In this document: in pieces, positions 45,001 to 52,870 of the stretch
Numbering within the stretch: the first letter of the stretch is position 1
How the letters are laid out: every line of letters begins with the position of its first letter
Origin: Corynebacterium frankenforstense DSM 45800
GTDB taxonomy: Bacteria > Actinomycetota > Actinomycetes > Mycobacteriales > Mycobacteriaceae
NCBI RefSeq assembly: GCF_001941485.1
Contig: NZ_CP009247.1
Span: 62,001 to 126,000 of the forward strand
Direction of reading: 5' to 3'
Length of the DNA stretch: 64,000 nucleotides
Position numbers and translations under genes: made by a program
Notes under the pieces: model-generated
Told to the model about the DNA's origin: nothing
The model's input: the letters and a program-made list of their open reading frames with translations, nothing else
The model's database searches: none

Positions 45001-45180
45001 GAACAACTGCGCAACTCCACCGCCTTCTCAGAAAAGCTCCTGCAATTGCTCTGGCAGCAGCGCAAGAGCAACGAAGAGATCAGCGATCTGGTGATGTTCG
45101 ACGAGAAGGGGCGACGGATGTTCGCGTCGCAGCTTCTGGAAGAGATGATCCGTCTTCGCGAGAACGGCGAACTCGAGTAA
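42058..45180 (+). CDS. hsdR: Type I restriction-modification system endonuclease subunit
   Basis: A 1040-residue HsdR, normal length. The N-terminal PD-(D/E)xK nuclease shows 'TIDVMLLVNGIPVVTMELKAD' (about 165-185, catalytic D, ExK). The SF2 translocase has Walker A 'HSAGSGKTKTIAW' (about 329), DEAH 'VIADEAHSS' (about 441) and 'FIAFTATPKEKTL' motif III (about 494). The helical C-terminus binds HsdM. It translocates DNA and cuts unmodified foreign DNA. ATG 42058 begins 2 nt after the hsdS stop, completing the hsdMSR operon. Confidence 0.95.
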   Translation: MAKANLEIGLEDTICSELTDYGWLYEAGGADKGFDAGLALYPEDVLAWLSSQYPDEYRKVIPDRLTGRDLKRAQRSLLEDLATQLDKKPVVNRKTGQSTGGLMGVLHTGFVYSRPGRSTARFGAMVAFSPADPTIIAARKRSQANVLRVIRQVHFDTERTKDTIDVMLLVNGIPVVTMELKADSSQNVIDAMEQYKSDRKPVKTSRVLRPGRCLVHFAVSDAEVYMTTKLAGNATTFLPFNRGRENGHAGNDPIPGGIATEYLWKQVLERELFLRILGNFAFFEPKNKRVGADGTLIFPRYHQLRAVERVVADISEQGPGQPYLIWHSAGSGKTKTIAWLAHRLSRHVMPNGEPTFDSVILVSDRTVLDKNLRDSVQMLRASEGLVVPIEHGSEAKSERLNEALTVGNAIITCTLQTFPEVLSRIESREDLEGRRWAVIADEAHSSQTGRTANALRELLADDGELGDDEDEIAADDLLLLKKRRTAQAANITFIAFTATPKEKTLALFGTAHGGKKAAFDTYTMAQAIQEGFILDVLTNYSTYEMFARVAAKAEESDEVELDRAVSDVYKFVRLHDTAISQKVQIVVEHFKENVLGELDGQARAMVVTSSRANAVRWALQMNKYIEAKGYGRLFKALVAFSEKVTLKETGDLEYTEASMNGGGDVEEKFKDDKQDYRVMIVANKFQTGFNEPRLIAMYVDKKLNGVATVQTLSRLNRTHAGKTTTMVLDFVNDPESILTDFKKYYQSASITEELDPAELPEMGTQLDAYGFYDHDDMDAITKAELDGKDATHRDFVKVLQPIADAWLTELMDARRTGDDDAVKTVMDFRRLVRSYISAWELYTQILDYRDADLHKRALLLSHLQRYLVDRHGPSEEDYAARVRLEGLSMQPKLIEEDLGLTKTDSEDDEWGALSFVPSRIGGGADTPELGPLDKVVDAVNEMLAAQNAGVERQAVAGFISTTWGKVMANQEIKGTVLDNTPEQLRNSTAFSEKLLQLLWQQRKSNEEISDLVMFDEKGRRMFASQLLEEMIRLRENGELE

Positions 45181-45190
45181 GCGTGAGGGG

Positions 45191-45239
45191 CCTGGCGCTT
45201 AGCTGTTTACGTCTGTAGGCGGCGCCAGGTCTTGTCGCG
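45191..45239 (+). terminator. Possible terminator after hsdR
   Basis: CCTGGCGC (45191-45198) and GCGCCAGG (45232-45239) are perfect 8-bp arms, but the loop is 33 nt and no U-tract follows. It is weak evidence. Confidence 0.4.
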
Positions 45240-45467
45240 TCCCCAGTTATATAAACAACGCTGATTTTCTTGAAGGCTCGAATCATTTCCATGTGATCTA
45301 CACCCGCTAGGGGATCTTGGCCACCAAGATCTCCTCGGTGATGGAGACGTCCACCGAACCTAGGCCAGTGAGATGTGGAGCTCGTTCACAGCGAAGAGCC
45401 CCCTCGTACTGGCGGTCCAATCAGGACGACGGTAAGCACCGGAAGTCGGGGTAGCGGGCACCACACG
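45240..45467. other. Intergenic region at the right edge of the restriction island
   Basis: No gene is supported. It contains an AT-rich stretch (about 45246-45290) and a perfect small hairpin GATCTTGG-CCA-CCAAGATC at 45313-45331. Base composition returns to the genome norm within this segment, so the island boundary is probably here. No tRNA gene or att-like repeat was recognised. Confidence 0.5.
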
Positions 45468-45473
45468 TAGTGT
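45468..45473 (+). promoter_or_regulatory. -10 box of leaderless MMPL transcript
   Basis: TAGTGT ends 7 nt before the GTG start at 45481, without a Shine-Dalgarno. Confidence 0.5.
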
Positions 45474-45480
45474 CGTTGTT

Positions 45481-47586
45481 GTGACTTCCACACGTATGAA
45501 GGCCTTCCGCTGGCTCGCGCTGTTGCTCATCGCCCTCGGCATCGGGGCGATGGCCATTGGAGCGGCCGACAAACCCAACTCACCGACCGCCACCCTTCCC
45601 GACGGGTTCGACTCCACCCGGGTCGCCGAACTGCAGCAGCAGGCCTCGGAGGATGAGGCGGGCTCGGACGGCGAGGCGAACTCCCAGGCCGCCGTCGTGC
45701 TGTTCAACACCGACGACGGCGCCACCCTGCAACCCGACGCCCTCGCCACGCTGCAGCAGCGCGCCGAGGAACTGGGCGGCCCGCTCATCCCCTCCGAGGA
45801 CGCCACGGCCGCCATCGTGCCCGTCGAGGTGACCTCCGAGGGGCTCACCGAGAACGCCGACGCCGTCACCGAACTGCGCGACGACGCCGCCGCCGACCTG
45901 CCCGAGGGCGTCAGCTCTCAGGTCACCGGTCCTGCAGCAGTCGAGGCCGACCTCTCCGGCGTCTTCTCCGGCGCCAACGTGCTGCTGCTGTCCGTCACCG
46001 GCGCGATCGTGGCGGTGCTGCTCATCGTCACCTACCGCTCGCCGGTGCTCTGGCTGCTTCCGCTGATCGTCATCGGCATCGCTGACCGCGTGGCCGCCAC
46101 CGTGTTCACCTGGGTGCTCTCCGCCACCGGCACCGTGTGGAACGAGTCCACTGCCGGCATCCTCTCCGTGCTCGTCTTCGGCGCCGGCACCAACTACGCG
46201 CTGCTGCTGATCTCCCGCTACCGCGAGGAACTCGCCGCCACCGACGACCGCTTCGCCGCCATGGCGCGGGCCTGGACCCCGACGCTGCGCACCGTGACCG
46301 CCTCAGCCTCCACTGTCGTGCTCGGCGTGGCCTGCCTGCTCGCCAGCGTCGTTCCGACCACCCGCGGCCTGGGCCTTTCGGCGATGATCGGCATCGTCGT
46401 CGCCTTCATCTTCGCGATGTTCGTGCTGCCCGGCGTGCTCGTGACCTTCGGCCGCTGGGTCTTCTGGCCGCGCATCCCGAAGGTCGGCGACGAGCCCGAG
46501 CACAAGCTGTGGGACAAGGTCGCCGGCTTCGTGGAGAAGAAGCCGGTCGCCGTCACCGTGACCTCGCTGATCGTCATCGGTGCGGCCTGCACCGGTGCAC
46601 TCGGCATCACCACGGGGCTGAACCAGTCCGACCAGTTCCTCGACACGCCCGAGTCCATCACCGCCGCCGAGGATCTCGAGGCGGCCTTCCCCGAGCAGGA
46701 CGCCACCCCGGCGCATGTGGCCACCCGCGACGCGGCCGCCGCGACCACCGCCCTCGAGGACGCCGGTGCGACCGTGCGCGAGCAGGGCACCGCCGGCGAG
46801 TACGCCATGCTGAGTGTCTCCAACCTCGACACCAATGCCGCCCGCGAGGCGCTCTCCGGCGTCGGCTCCGAGTCCCTCGTCGGCGGCCAGGACGCCCAGC
46901 TCGTCGACGCCGAGGAGGCCGCCGCGCGCGACCGCACCGTCGTCTTCCCGCTGATCCTCGGTCTGATCTTCATCGCCCTGGTGTTCCTGCTGCGCAGCTT
47001 CCTCGCGCCGCTGATCATGACCGCCACCGTGCTGCTGACCAACATCGCGGCGCTCGGCCTGGGCTGGTGGGTCTCCACCGGGATCTTCGGCTTCGACCGC
47101 TTCGACTCGACCACCCCGCTCTACGCGTTCGTCTTCCTGGTCGCCCTCGGCATCGACTACTCGATCTTCCTGGTCACCCGAGCCAAGGAGGAGGCGGCCG
47201 CGTTGGCTGGGGACAAGGTCGGCGGCTCCGGGGTCGGGGACGGCGATGGTGCCGCAACCGGCTCGAGCGCTGAGGGCGGCTCGGTCGCCGTCGGCGTCGC
47301 CGCGCCGGGCGAGGCCACCCGCCGCGGCGTGCTGCGCGCACTCTCCGCGACCGGTGGCGTGATCACCTCCGCGGGCATTCTGCTGGCCTCCGTCTTCGCG
47401 GCCCTCGGCGTGCTGCCCCTGGTGGTGCTCGCCCAGATCGGCATCGTTATCTTCCTCGGCGTCCTGCTGGACACCCTGGTGGTGCGCACACTGCTCATCC
47501 CCGCGGTGGTGCAGCTGCTCGGCGAGAAGTTCTGGTGGCCGGCCAAGCCTTTCGCCAAGGTGCGGAAGGACGAGGCTGCCGCGTAG
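45481..47586 (+). CDS. MMPL family RND transporter
   Basis: A 701-residue membrane protein of the MmpL/RND superfamily. The first helix is at about residues 7-27; an extracytoplasmic domain is followed by five helices (about 160-335), with 'FGAGTNYALLLISRYREEL' holding the proton-relay Tyr, and the pattern repeats in the second half ('VALGIDYSIFLVTRAKEEA'). MmpL proteins export lipids or small hydrophobic molecules using the proton gradient. A Gly/Ala/Ser-rich insertion (about 575-610) lengthens a cytoplasmic loop. Cargo unknown; no lipid-synthesis gene adjoins it. Confidence 0.88.
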   Translation: MTSTRMKAFRWLALLLIALGIGAMAIGAADKPNSPTATLPDGFDSTRVAELQQQASEDEAGSDGEANSQAAVVLFNTDDGATLQPDALATLQQRAEELGGPLIPSEDATAAIVPVEVTSEGLTENADAVTELRDDAAADLPEGVSSQVTGPAAVEADLSGVFSGANVLLLSVTGAIVAVLLIVTYRSPVLWLLPLIVIGIADRVAATVFTWVLSATGTVWNESTAGILSVLVFGAGTNYALLLISRYREELAATDDRFAAMARAWTPTLRTVTASASTVVLGVACLLASVVPTTRGLGLSAMIGIVVAFIFAMFVLPGVLVTFGRWVFWPRIPKVGDEPEHKLWDKVAGFVEKKPVAVTVTSLIVIGAACTGALGITTGLNQSDQFLDTPESITAAEDLEAAFPEQDATPAHVATRDAAAATTALEDAGATVREQGTAGEYAMLSVSNLDTNAAREALSGVGSESLVGGQDAQLVDAEEAAARDRTVVFPLILGLIFIALVFLLRSFLAPLIMTATVLLTNIAALGLGWWVSTGIFGFDRFDSTTPLYAFVFLVALGIDYSIFLVTRAKEEAAALAGDKVGGSGVGDGDGAATGSSAEGGSVAVGVAAPGEATRRGVLRALSATGGVITSAGILLASVFAALGVLPLVVLAQIGIVIFLGVLLDTLVVRTLLIPAVVQLLGEKFWWPAKPFAKVRKDEAAA

Positions 47587-47640
47587 CGGTTAGGGCGTCG
47601 GCACCCGGTTGCGTCGGCGCCGGGAGCGGTCCTCGCTCCG

Positions 47641-47646
47641 TAAAGT
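47641..47646 (+). promoter_or_regulatory. -10 box of leaderless mrr transcript
   Basis: TAAAGT ends 7 nt before the ATG at 47654. Confidence 0.5.
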
Positions 47647-47653
47647 GGTGGTC

Positions 47654-48631
47654 ATGAACACCTCCGTGCCGAAGCTCGATGACGTCCGTCCGGTCGTACT
47701 CTCCGTCCTCGTCGATAAAGAAGAGCCGGTGCGGTTGCGCGATCTCATGAAGCTTGTCGCGGACCGGATGGGCCTCGATGAGGCCGCGAGGGCGGAGACC
47801 GTGAGCTCGGGGCAAAACCGGCTGGCCAATCGAGTCTCCTGGGCTTGTTCGGGGCTCTCTCACGCCGGGCTGGTGAGTAAACCCTCCCGAGGTGTGTACC
47901 TGGTCACCGACGACGGCCGCGAGGTGGCTGGCCGGGGGCTGACCACGTACACCGAGAAAGACATGGTCGAGTGGCCCAAATGGGCGAAGTACCAGGAGGA
48001 GGTCGCCGCCCGAAAGGGTAAGAAGCAGTCGGAAGGCTCCGAGGTGTCGGCCTCGGCTCCCGGGGTTCGGGTCTCTGCGACCTCGCCGACCCCGGAAGAG
48101 CCGGCGGAGGACCCGGTCGAGATCATCTCCGAGAACGTCGAGGCCCTCAACGCCGCGGTGGCCACCGAGCTGCGGACCCGCCTGCAGGAGGCCTCGCCCG
48201 AGTTCTTCGAGAACGCCGTGGTCGAGCTGCTCTGGGCGATGGGTTACGGAGGTGCCAACGGCACCCGCCAGCACATCGGCGGCACCGGAGACGGCGGTGT
48301 GGACGGTGTGATCAACCAGGACGCCCTCGGCCTGCAGCAGATCTACATCCAGGCCAAGCGCTACGCCGACGGCAACACCGTCGGCCGCCCGGAGATCCAG
48401 CAGTTCTTCGGCGCCCTGCACAGCAAGGGTGCCAACGGCGGCGTCTTCATCACCACCTCGAGTTTCACCTCGGGAGCCGTCACCGAGGCCCGCGGCTACG
48501 CCGGGCAGATGGTGCTCGTCGACGGCATTCGGCTCACGGAGCTGATGCTCCACTACGGCGTCGCGGTTCAGCCGGCGAAGAAGTTCACCGTCTTCGAGGT
48601 CGACGAGGAGTTCTTCGACGACGAGATCTGA
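47654..48631 (+). CDS. Mrr-type restriction endonuclease (first copy)
   Basis: A 325-residue protein. The N-terminal winged-helix Mrr_N domain ('LDDVRPVVLSVLVDKEEPVRLRDLMKLVADRMGL ... NRVSWACSGLSHAGLVSKPSRGVYLVTDDG') is at about 8-95. A charged linker follows, then the Mrr nuclease domain (about 175-310): 'FFENAVVELLWAMGYGG', the catalytic Asp in 'GTGDGGVDGVI' and the QAK motif in 'YIQAKRYADGN'. Mrr proteins cut modified DNA and act as stress nucleases. It is about half identical to the copy at 57943. The start at 47654 is leaderless; a longer frame has no support. Confidence 0.9.
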   Translation: MNTSVPKLDDVRPVVLSVLVDKEEPVRLRDLMKLVADRMGLDEAARAETVSSGQNRLANRVSWACSGLSHAGLVSKPSRGVYLVTDDGREVAGRGLTTYTEKDMVEWPKWAKYQEEVAARKGKKQSEGSEVSASAPGVRVSATSPTPEEPAEDPVEIISENVEALNAAVATELRTRLQEASPEFFENAVVELLWAMGYGGANGTRQHIGGTGDGGVDGVINQDALGLQQIYIQAKRYADGNTVGRPEIQQFFGALHSKGANGGVFITTSSFTSGAVTEARGYAGQMVLVDGIRLTELMLHYGVAVQPAKKFTVFEVDEEFFDDEI

Positions 48632-48674
48632 GCCGCGACGGCGCAGCCGTCGCGCTCCACCAACCGCAAGAAAA

Positions 48675-48700
48675 GACGCCCCGGGTGACCCCGGGGCGTC
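48675..48700 (-). terminator. Intrinsic terminator of the hyuAB operon
   Basis: GACGCCCCGGG / CCCGGGGCGTC form a perfect 11-bp stem with a 4-nt loop. On the minus strand, just after the hyuB stop, TCTTTTCTTG follows. It also separates the convergent mrr gene. Confidence 0.85.
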
Positions 48701-48721
48701 GTCAATTGAAGTGCGAGGCGA

Positions 48722-50689
48722 TCACCAGGCGCTCGCCGACCGACGCTGCATCGTCTCCCGGTACTGCTCGGTGGTCTTCGGCAGCAGCTCGCCGGAGCCC
48801 CACTCGAGGATCACGCCGTGCCGGCGGACCACGTCGTAGACGTCCAGCTCGCCCTCGCGGTAGCCACGGGCGACCTCCTCGGGATCGGTGTAGAGCCACT
48901 CCGCGCGCGCCGCACGGAACTCCTCGCGGCGGGCGGCGGTGGCGGCCTTGTCGATCTCGTACTCGTCGAGCTCCGCGTCGATCTCGTGGATGACCACGCC
49001 GTAGTCGCGCTCGGCGCGGCGCACGCTGACGTAGCCGTCGATGACGTCCTCCAGCACCGCCTCCGGATCGCGCTCCAGCGCGTCGCCGTAGCCGCCGCCA
49101 CCGGCCGAGGGGCGGGTGAAGGTGTCGCCCGGGCGGATCTTCACGTCCGAGAACGTCGCGCCCAGGTAGCGCTCCTCCTCGCTGCCCTTGTTCAGCCACA
49201 CCCCGTGCGGCACCGACGGCAGGCCGCCCTCGATGCCCCAGGTCACCGAGCGGCCGCGGTCGCAGCAGTAGCTCATCACGGCCTTGAGCGCGTCGGTGAG
49301 CGTGCCGCCCTTCTCCACGCCGCAGCCGCCGCGGAACTTACCCGGGCCGCCCGAGTCCGCCTTGATCTCGTGGCCGGTGGTCAGCACCGGGTTGAGGCGC
49401 TCCTGGCCCTCGACCGACTGCACCGCCAGGCCCGTGCCGAACACCGGTGCCGTCGCCGAGGAACCATCCTTGGTCGAGCGGCCACCCCAGCCGCCGGCCA
49501 TCCAGTCGTACCACATGAAGTAGCGCTGCTCCTCGGTGCGCGCGTCATGCCCGCCGACCAGCAAGTACTCCAGGTTGAACGCACACGCCATGGCACGCTC
49601 CGGCATGATCTGGCTCCACAGCTCGAAGACGGCGTTCATCACCTTCTCGTACGGACCCGAGCAGAAGCCGGAGACCGCGTAGGGCCAACCGGCGTTGACC
49701 ACCGAGCCCTCCTCGCCGAGCTCCGCGGTCACCGCGGCGTAGAAGCCCGAGTTGAGCGGCACCTCCGGGAAGAAGGTCTTCGTGCCCGCGTAGATCGCCG
49801 AGTGCGTCGCGCCGTAACCGGAGTTGAGGAACGTCGAGACCGCCGGCGCCGACTCCGAGAGGTCGTAGTGGATGCCCTCGCCGTCGAGGGTGAGCTTGAC
49901 CTTGATCGGCACCAGGCCCTCGCCGAAGGCCGGGTCGGAGTCGATGTAGTCCACCGTCTCCCACTCGCCGTGCGGCAGGTCCGCCAGGCTGCCGAGCACC
50001 GTGCGGCGCACGTAGTCCTGCGTCTCGCGCATCGCGGTGACCACGGTGTCCTTGGAGTACTTGTCCACCAGGCGCAGCACCTCGCGCTCGCAGACGGCCG
50101 TCGCCTCGGTCTGCGCGTTGAGGTCGCCGAAGGCCTGCTCGGGCGCGCGGGTGTTGGACACCAGCAGCTGCGCGACGTCGTGAAGCAGACGGCCCTCGCT
50201 GCGCACGCGCACCGGGGTGATGCGCAGGCCCTCGGAGAAGTGCTCCCGGGCGTTGACGTCGAAGGAGCCCGGCACGTTGCCGCCGATGTCCGCCCAGTGG
50301 CCCTTGTTCTGGGCGAAGCCGATGATCTCGTCGCCGACGAAGATCGGGCGGATGAAGCTGACGTCGTTGATGTGGGTGCCGCCGCGGTACGGGTCGTTGA
50401 CGCAGAAGACGTCGCCCGGGTGGATGTCGCCGGCGAACTCCTCGAGCACCGCCTTGCACTGGAAGTGCAGCGTGCCGACGTGCACGGCGATGTCTCCGGA
50501 CCCTTGCATGACTGTGTTGCCCTCGGCGTCGCACAGGGCCGAGGAGAAGTCCCGCGAGTAGATCACGAAGGAGTAGCAGGTGCGCAGGATCTGCTCGCTC
50601 ATCAGGTCCACGCTGGTGGCGAAGGCGTTCTTGAGCACCTCGAAGGTGACCGGGTGCAGGCTGGTGGGCGAATCGGTTGTGGTGGTCAC
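48722..50689 (-). CDS. hyuB: Hydantoinase B/oxoprolinase family protein (HyuB)
   Basis: A 655-residue beta subunit of the N-methylhydantoinase/5-oxoprolinase/acetone-carboxylase-type family, acting with HyuA in ATP-dependent ring opening of cyclic amides in the cytosol. 'LHPVTFEVLKNAFATSVDLMSEQILRTCYS' is the typical start, 'HPGDVFCVNDPYRGGTHINDV' and 'GHWADIGGNVPGS' form the metal site, and 'DSGGPGKFRGGCGV' and 'RPSAGGGGYGDALERDPE' are family blocks. It starts GTG at 50689 overlapping the hyuA stop (GTGA). Whether the substrate is hydantoin, oxoproline or another lactam cannot be read from sequence. Confidence 0.92.
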   Translation of the reverse strand: MTTTTDSPTSLHPVTFEVLKNAFATSVDLMSEQILRTCYSFVIYSRDFSSALCDAEGNTVMQGSGDIAVHVGTLHFQCKAVLEEFAGDIHPGDVFCVNDPYRGGTHINDVSFIRPIFVGDEIIGFAQNKGHWADIGGNVPGSFDVNAREHFSEGLRITPVRVRSEGRLLHDVAQLLVSNTRAPEQAFGDLNAQTEATAVCEREVLRLVDKYSKDTVVTAMRETQDYVRRTVLGSLADLPHGEWETVDYIDSDPAFGEGLVPIKVKLTLDGEGIHYDLSESAPAVSTFLNSGYGATHSAIYAGTKTFFPEVPLNSGFYAAVTAELGEEGSVVNAGWPYAVSGFCSGPYEKVMNAVFELWSQIMPERAMACAFNLEYLLVGGHDARTEEQRYFMWYDWMAGGWGGRSTKDGSSATAPVFGTGLAVQSVEGQERLNPVLTTGHEIKADSGGPGKFRGGCGVEKGGTLTDALKAVMSYCCDRGRSVTWGIEGGLPSVPHGVWLNKGSEEERYLGATFSDVKIRPGDTFTRPSAGGGGYGDALERDPEAVLEDVIDGYVSVRRAERDYGVVIHEIDAELDEYEIDKAATAARREEFRAARAEWLYTDPEEVARGYREGELDVYDVVRRHGVILEWGSGELLPKTTEQYRETMQRRSASAW

Positions 50690-52725
50690 TGGTCGTCTCC
50701 CGTCAGGTGGATGCGGATGTTGAGCCATTCGTCGATCTCGGCGCGAGTCTCCGGCGGCACGACCGTGGTCGAGTCCAGCTGGTTGATGATCGCCGGCCCG
50801 GCGATCTCCATGCCGGGGCCCAGCGCGTCGCGGTCGTAGACCGGGGTGTCGTGCCAGTCGCGGCGGAAGTGCACCTGGCGCGTGCCCGTCGGCTCCGGGG
50901 TCTTCTCGCCGGCATCCGCGGTCGGGGTGAACGCCGGCTTCGGCGTCTTGCCCACGGCCTTGAGGTGCAGCTGGTAGATCTCCACCGGGGTCTCGTCGTT
51001 GCGGAAGGAGAACTGGCGCTCGTGCTCCTCGTGGAAGCGGGCGACCGCGGAGTCCAGGGCGTCCGGGCCGGAGCCGATCGGGACCTGCAGGGAGCGCCAC
51101 TGCCCGGCGTAGCGCATCGAGATACCGCGGCGCAGCTCCCGGTCCTCCTCGGCGACACCCTCGTGGCGCAGCCGCTCGGTGGCCTCGTCCTCCAGGGCGG
51201 CGAACTCGTGCTCCAGGTGGTCGCGGTCCGCGTTATCGGTGGAGGTGGTGTACATCGTGGCCAGGTCGTGCTGGACGTCGACGAGCAGGCAGCCCATCGC
51301 CGAGGTGACACCCGGGTTCGGCGGCACCACCACGGTCGGGATACCCAGCTCGCGGGCGACCTCCGCGCCGTGCAGCGCGCCGGCGCCGCCGAAGGCGATC
51401 AGCGCGAAGTCGCGCGGGTCCAGGCCGCGGCGGATGGAGACCAGGCGCACCGCGTCCGCCATGTTCGCGTTGGCGACCTTGAGGATCGACTCCGCGGCCT
51501 CCGCGGTGTCCAGGTCGAGCGGCCCGGCGATCGTCTCGTTGACGGCCTTCTCCGCCAGCTCCGCGTTCAGGTTCATCGCGCCGCCCGCGAGCTGCGTGCC
51601 CAGGCGGCCGAGCACCAGGTTCGCGTCGGTGTTGGTCGGCTCCGTGCCGCCCTGGTCGTAACAGGCCGGGCCCGGGTCCGCGCCCGCGGACTGCGGGCCG
51701 TTGCGCAGGGAACCGGCGATGTCGATGTGCGCCAGCGAACCGCCGCCGGCGCCGATGGTCAGTACCTCGATGCTGGGGAAGACGATCGGGTGGCCGTATT
51801 CGACCTCCCACTCCTTGGTCACACGCAGTTCGCCGTCGGCGACGATCGAGATGTCCGTCGAGGTGCCGCCCATGTCCAGGCCGACGGCGTTGCGGTAGCC
51901 GCACTGCTCGGCGATGTGCTGGGCGGCAATCGCCCCGGCCGCGATGCCCGAGGCCGCCAGGCGGACGGGGAAGCGCTTGACCATCGTCGGCGTCATCGAC
52001 CCGCCGCCGGAGTGCAGCAGGAGCAGGTCGCCGTCGTAGCCGCCGTCCTTGAGCTTGCCGTCCAGGCGCTCGACGTACCCGGAGACCAGGGGGCCGAGCA
52101 CCGCATTGGAGACGGTGGTGTTGAAGCGCTCGTGCTCGAAGATCTCCGGCAGGATCTCCGCCGAGGTCGACACCGTCGCCTCCGGCAACTCCTCCTCGAG
52201 GATCTCGCGCATGCGCACCTCGTTGTCGCCGTTGGCGTAGGAGTTGATGAAGCACACGGCCACCGTGCCCACGCCGCGCTTGCGCAAAAGCCGGGCCAGG
52301 TCGCGGGCCTCGTCCTCGTCGAGCGGCTCGACGACGCGGCCGGCGGAGTCGACGCGCTCGGTGACCTCGAAGCGGTCGCGGCGGCGCAGGTAGGGCCCGG
52401 AGACGTCCTTGTAGGCGTCCCACAGCTCGTCCTTGGTGCCGTCGCGGATCTCGAGGACATCCCGGAAGCCCTTCGTGGTGACCATCGCGGCCTTGGGGAA
52501 GCGGCGGGTGATCAGGGAGTTGGTGGCCACGGTGGTGCCGTGGGAGAACAACTCGACGTTGCTGAGGTCGATCTCGCCGCGCTCGACGCCGGCGATGACG
52601 GCCCGCATCGGGTCGTCGGGGGTGGACGGGACCTTGGTGACTCGCATGGACTTCTCGGTGTCGTCGAAGATGCAGACGTCGGTGAAGGTTCCGCCGACGT
52701 CGACCGCGACTCTGAGCTCTGACAT
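50686..52725 (-). CDS. hyuA: Hydantoinase A/oxoprolinase family protein (HyuA)
   Basis: A 679-residue ATP-binding subunit. 'LRVAVDVGGTFTDVCIFD' (about 4-21) is the phosphate loop of the ASKHA-like fold, 'HGTTVATNSLI' follows near 64, 'GLDMGGTSTDISIV' is the second phosphate loop and 'IGAGGGSLAHID' the adenosine motif. 'FALIAFGGAGALHG' marks the end of the Hydantoinase_A domain, and the C-terminal roughly 180 residues are the HyuA_C domain. AGAGGAGGAA precedes the ATG at 52725. It is the first gene of hyuAB and divergent from the PucR-type regulator. Confidence 0.92.
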   Translation of the reverse strand: MSELRVAVDVGGTFTDVCIFDDTEKSMRVTKVPSTPDDPMRAVIAGVERGEIDLSNVELFSHGTTVATNSLITRRFPKAAMVTTKGFRDVLEIRDGTKDELWDAYKDVSGPYLRRRDRFEVTERVDSAGRVVEPLDEDEARDLARLLRKRGVGTVAVCFINSYANGDNEVRMREILEEELPEATVSTSAEILPEIFEHERFNTTVSNAVLGPLVSGYVERLDGKLKDGGYDGDLLLLHSGGGSMTPTMVKRFPVRLAASGIAAGAIAAQHIAEQCGYRNAVGLDMGGTSTDISIVADGELRVTKEWEVEYGHPIVFPSIEVLTIGAGGGSLAHIDIAGSLRNGPQSAGADPGPACYDQGGTEPTNTDANLVLGRLGTQLAGGAMNLNAELAEKAVNETIAGPLDLDTAEAAESILKVANANMADAVRLVSIRRGLDPRDFALIAFGGAGALHGAEVARELGIPTVVVPPNPGVTSAMGCLLVDVQHDLATMYTTSTDNADRDHLEHEFAALEDEATERLRHEGVAEEDRELRRGISMRYAGQWRSLQVPIGSGPDALDSAVARFHEEHERQFSFRNDETPVEIYQLHLKAVGKTPKPAFTPTADAGEKTPEPTGTRQVHFRRDWHDTPVYDRDALGPGMEIAGPAIINQLDSTTVVPPETRAEIDEWLNIRIHLTGDDQ

Positions 52726-52812
52726 GGTTTCCTCCTCTGTATGAGTTGTGCCATATCTTGCGCTCGGTGTGTCCGCGACGACCATGAAAAAACTATGATT
52801 CTTCCCAACCGG

Positions 52813-52831
52813 ATTTGTGGAAACCACAAAT
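52813..52831. promoter_or_regulatory. Palindromic operator between hyuA and the PucR-type gene
   Basis: ATTTGTGG-AAA-CCACAAAT is a perfect 8+3+8 palindrome, 40 bp before the regulator start and 88 bp before hyuA. It is AT-richer than its surroundings. It is the likely binding site of the adjacent regulator (inference). Confidence 0.7.
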
Positions 52832-52870
52832 TGCCGTGTGACCAGGTCCGGCCAGACGAGGAGAGCGGGA

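Noticed and set aside
36400-45480. tRNA-associated integration site
   Set aside because: No cloverleaf-like sequence or flanking direct repeats could be identified at either edge of the island.
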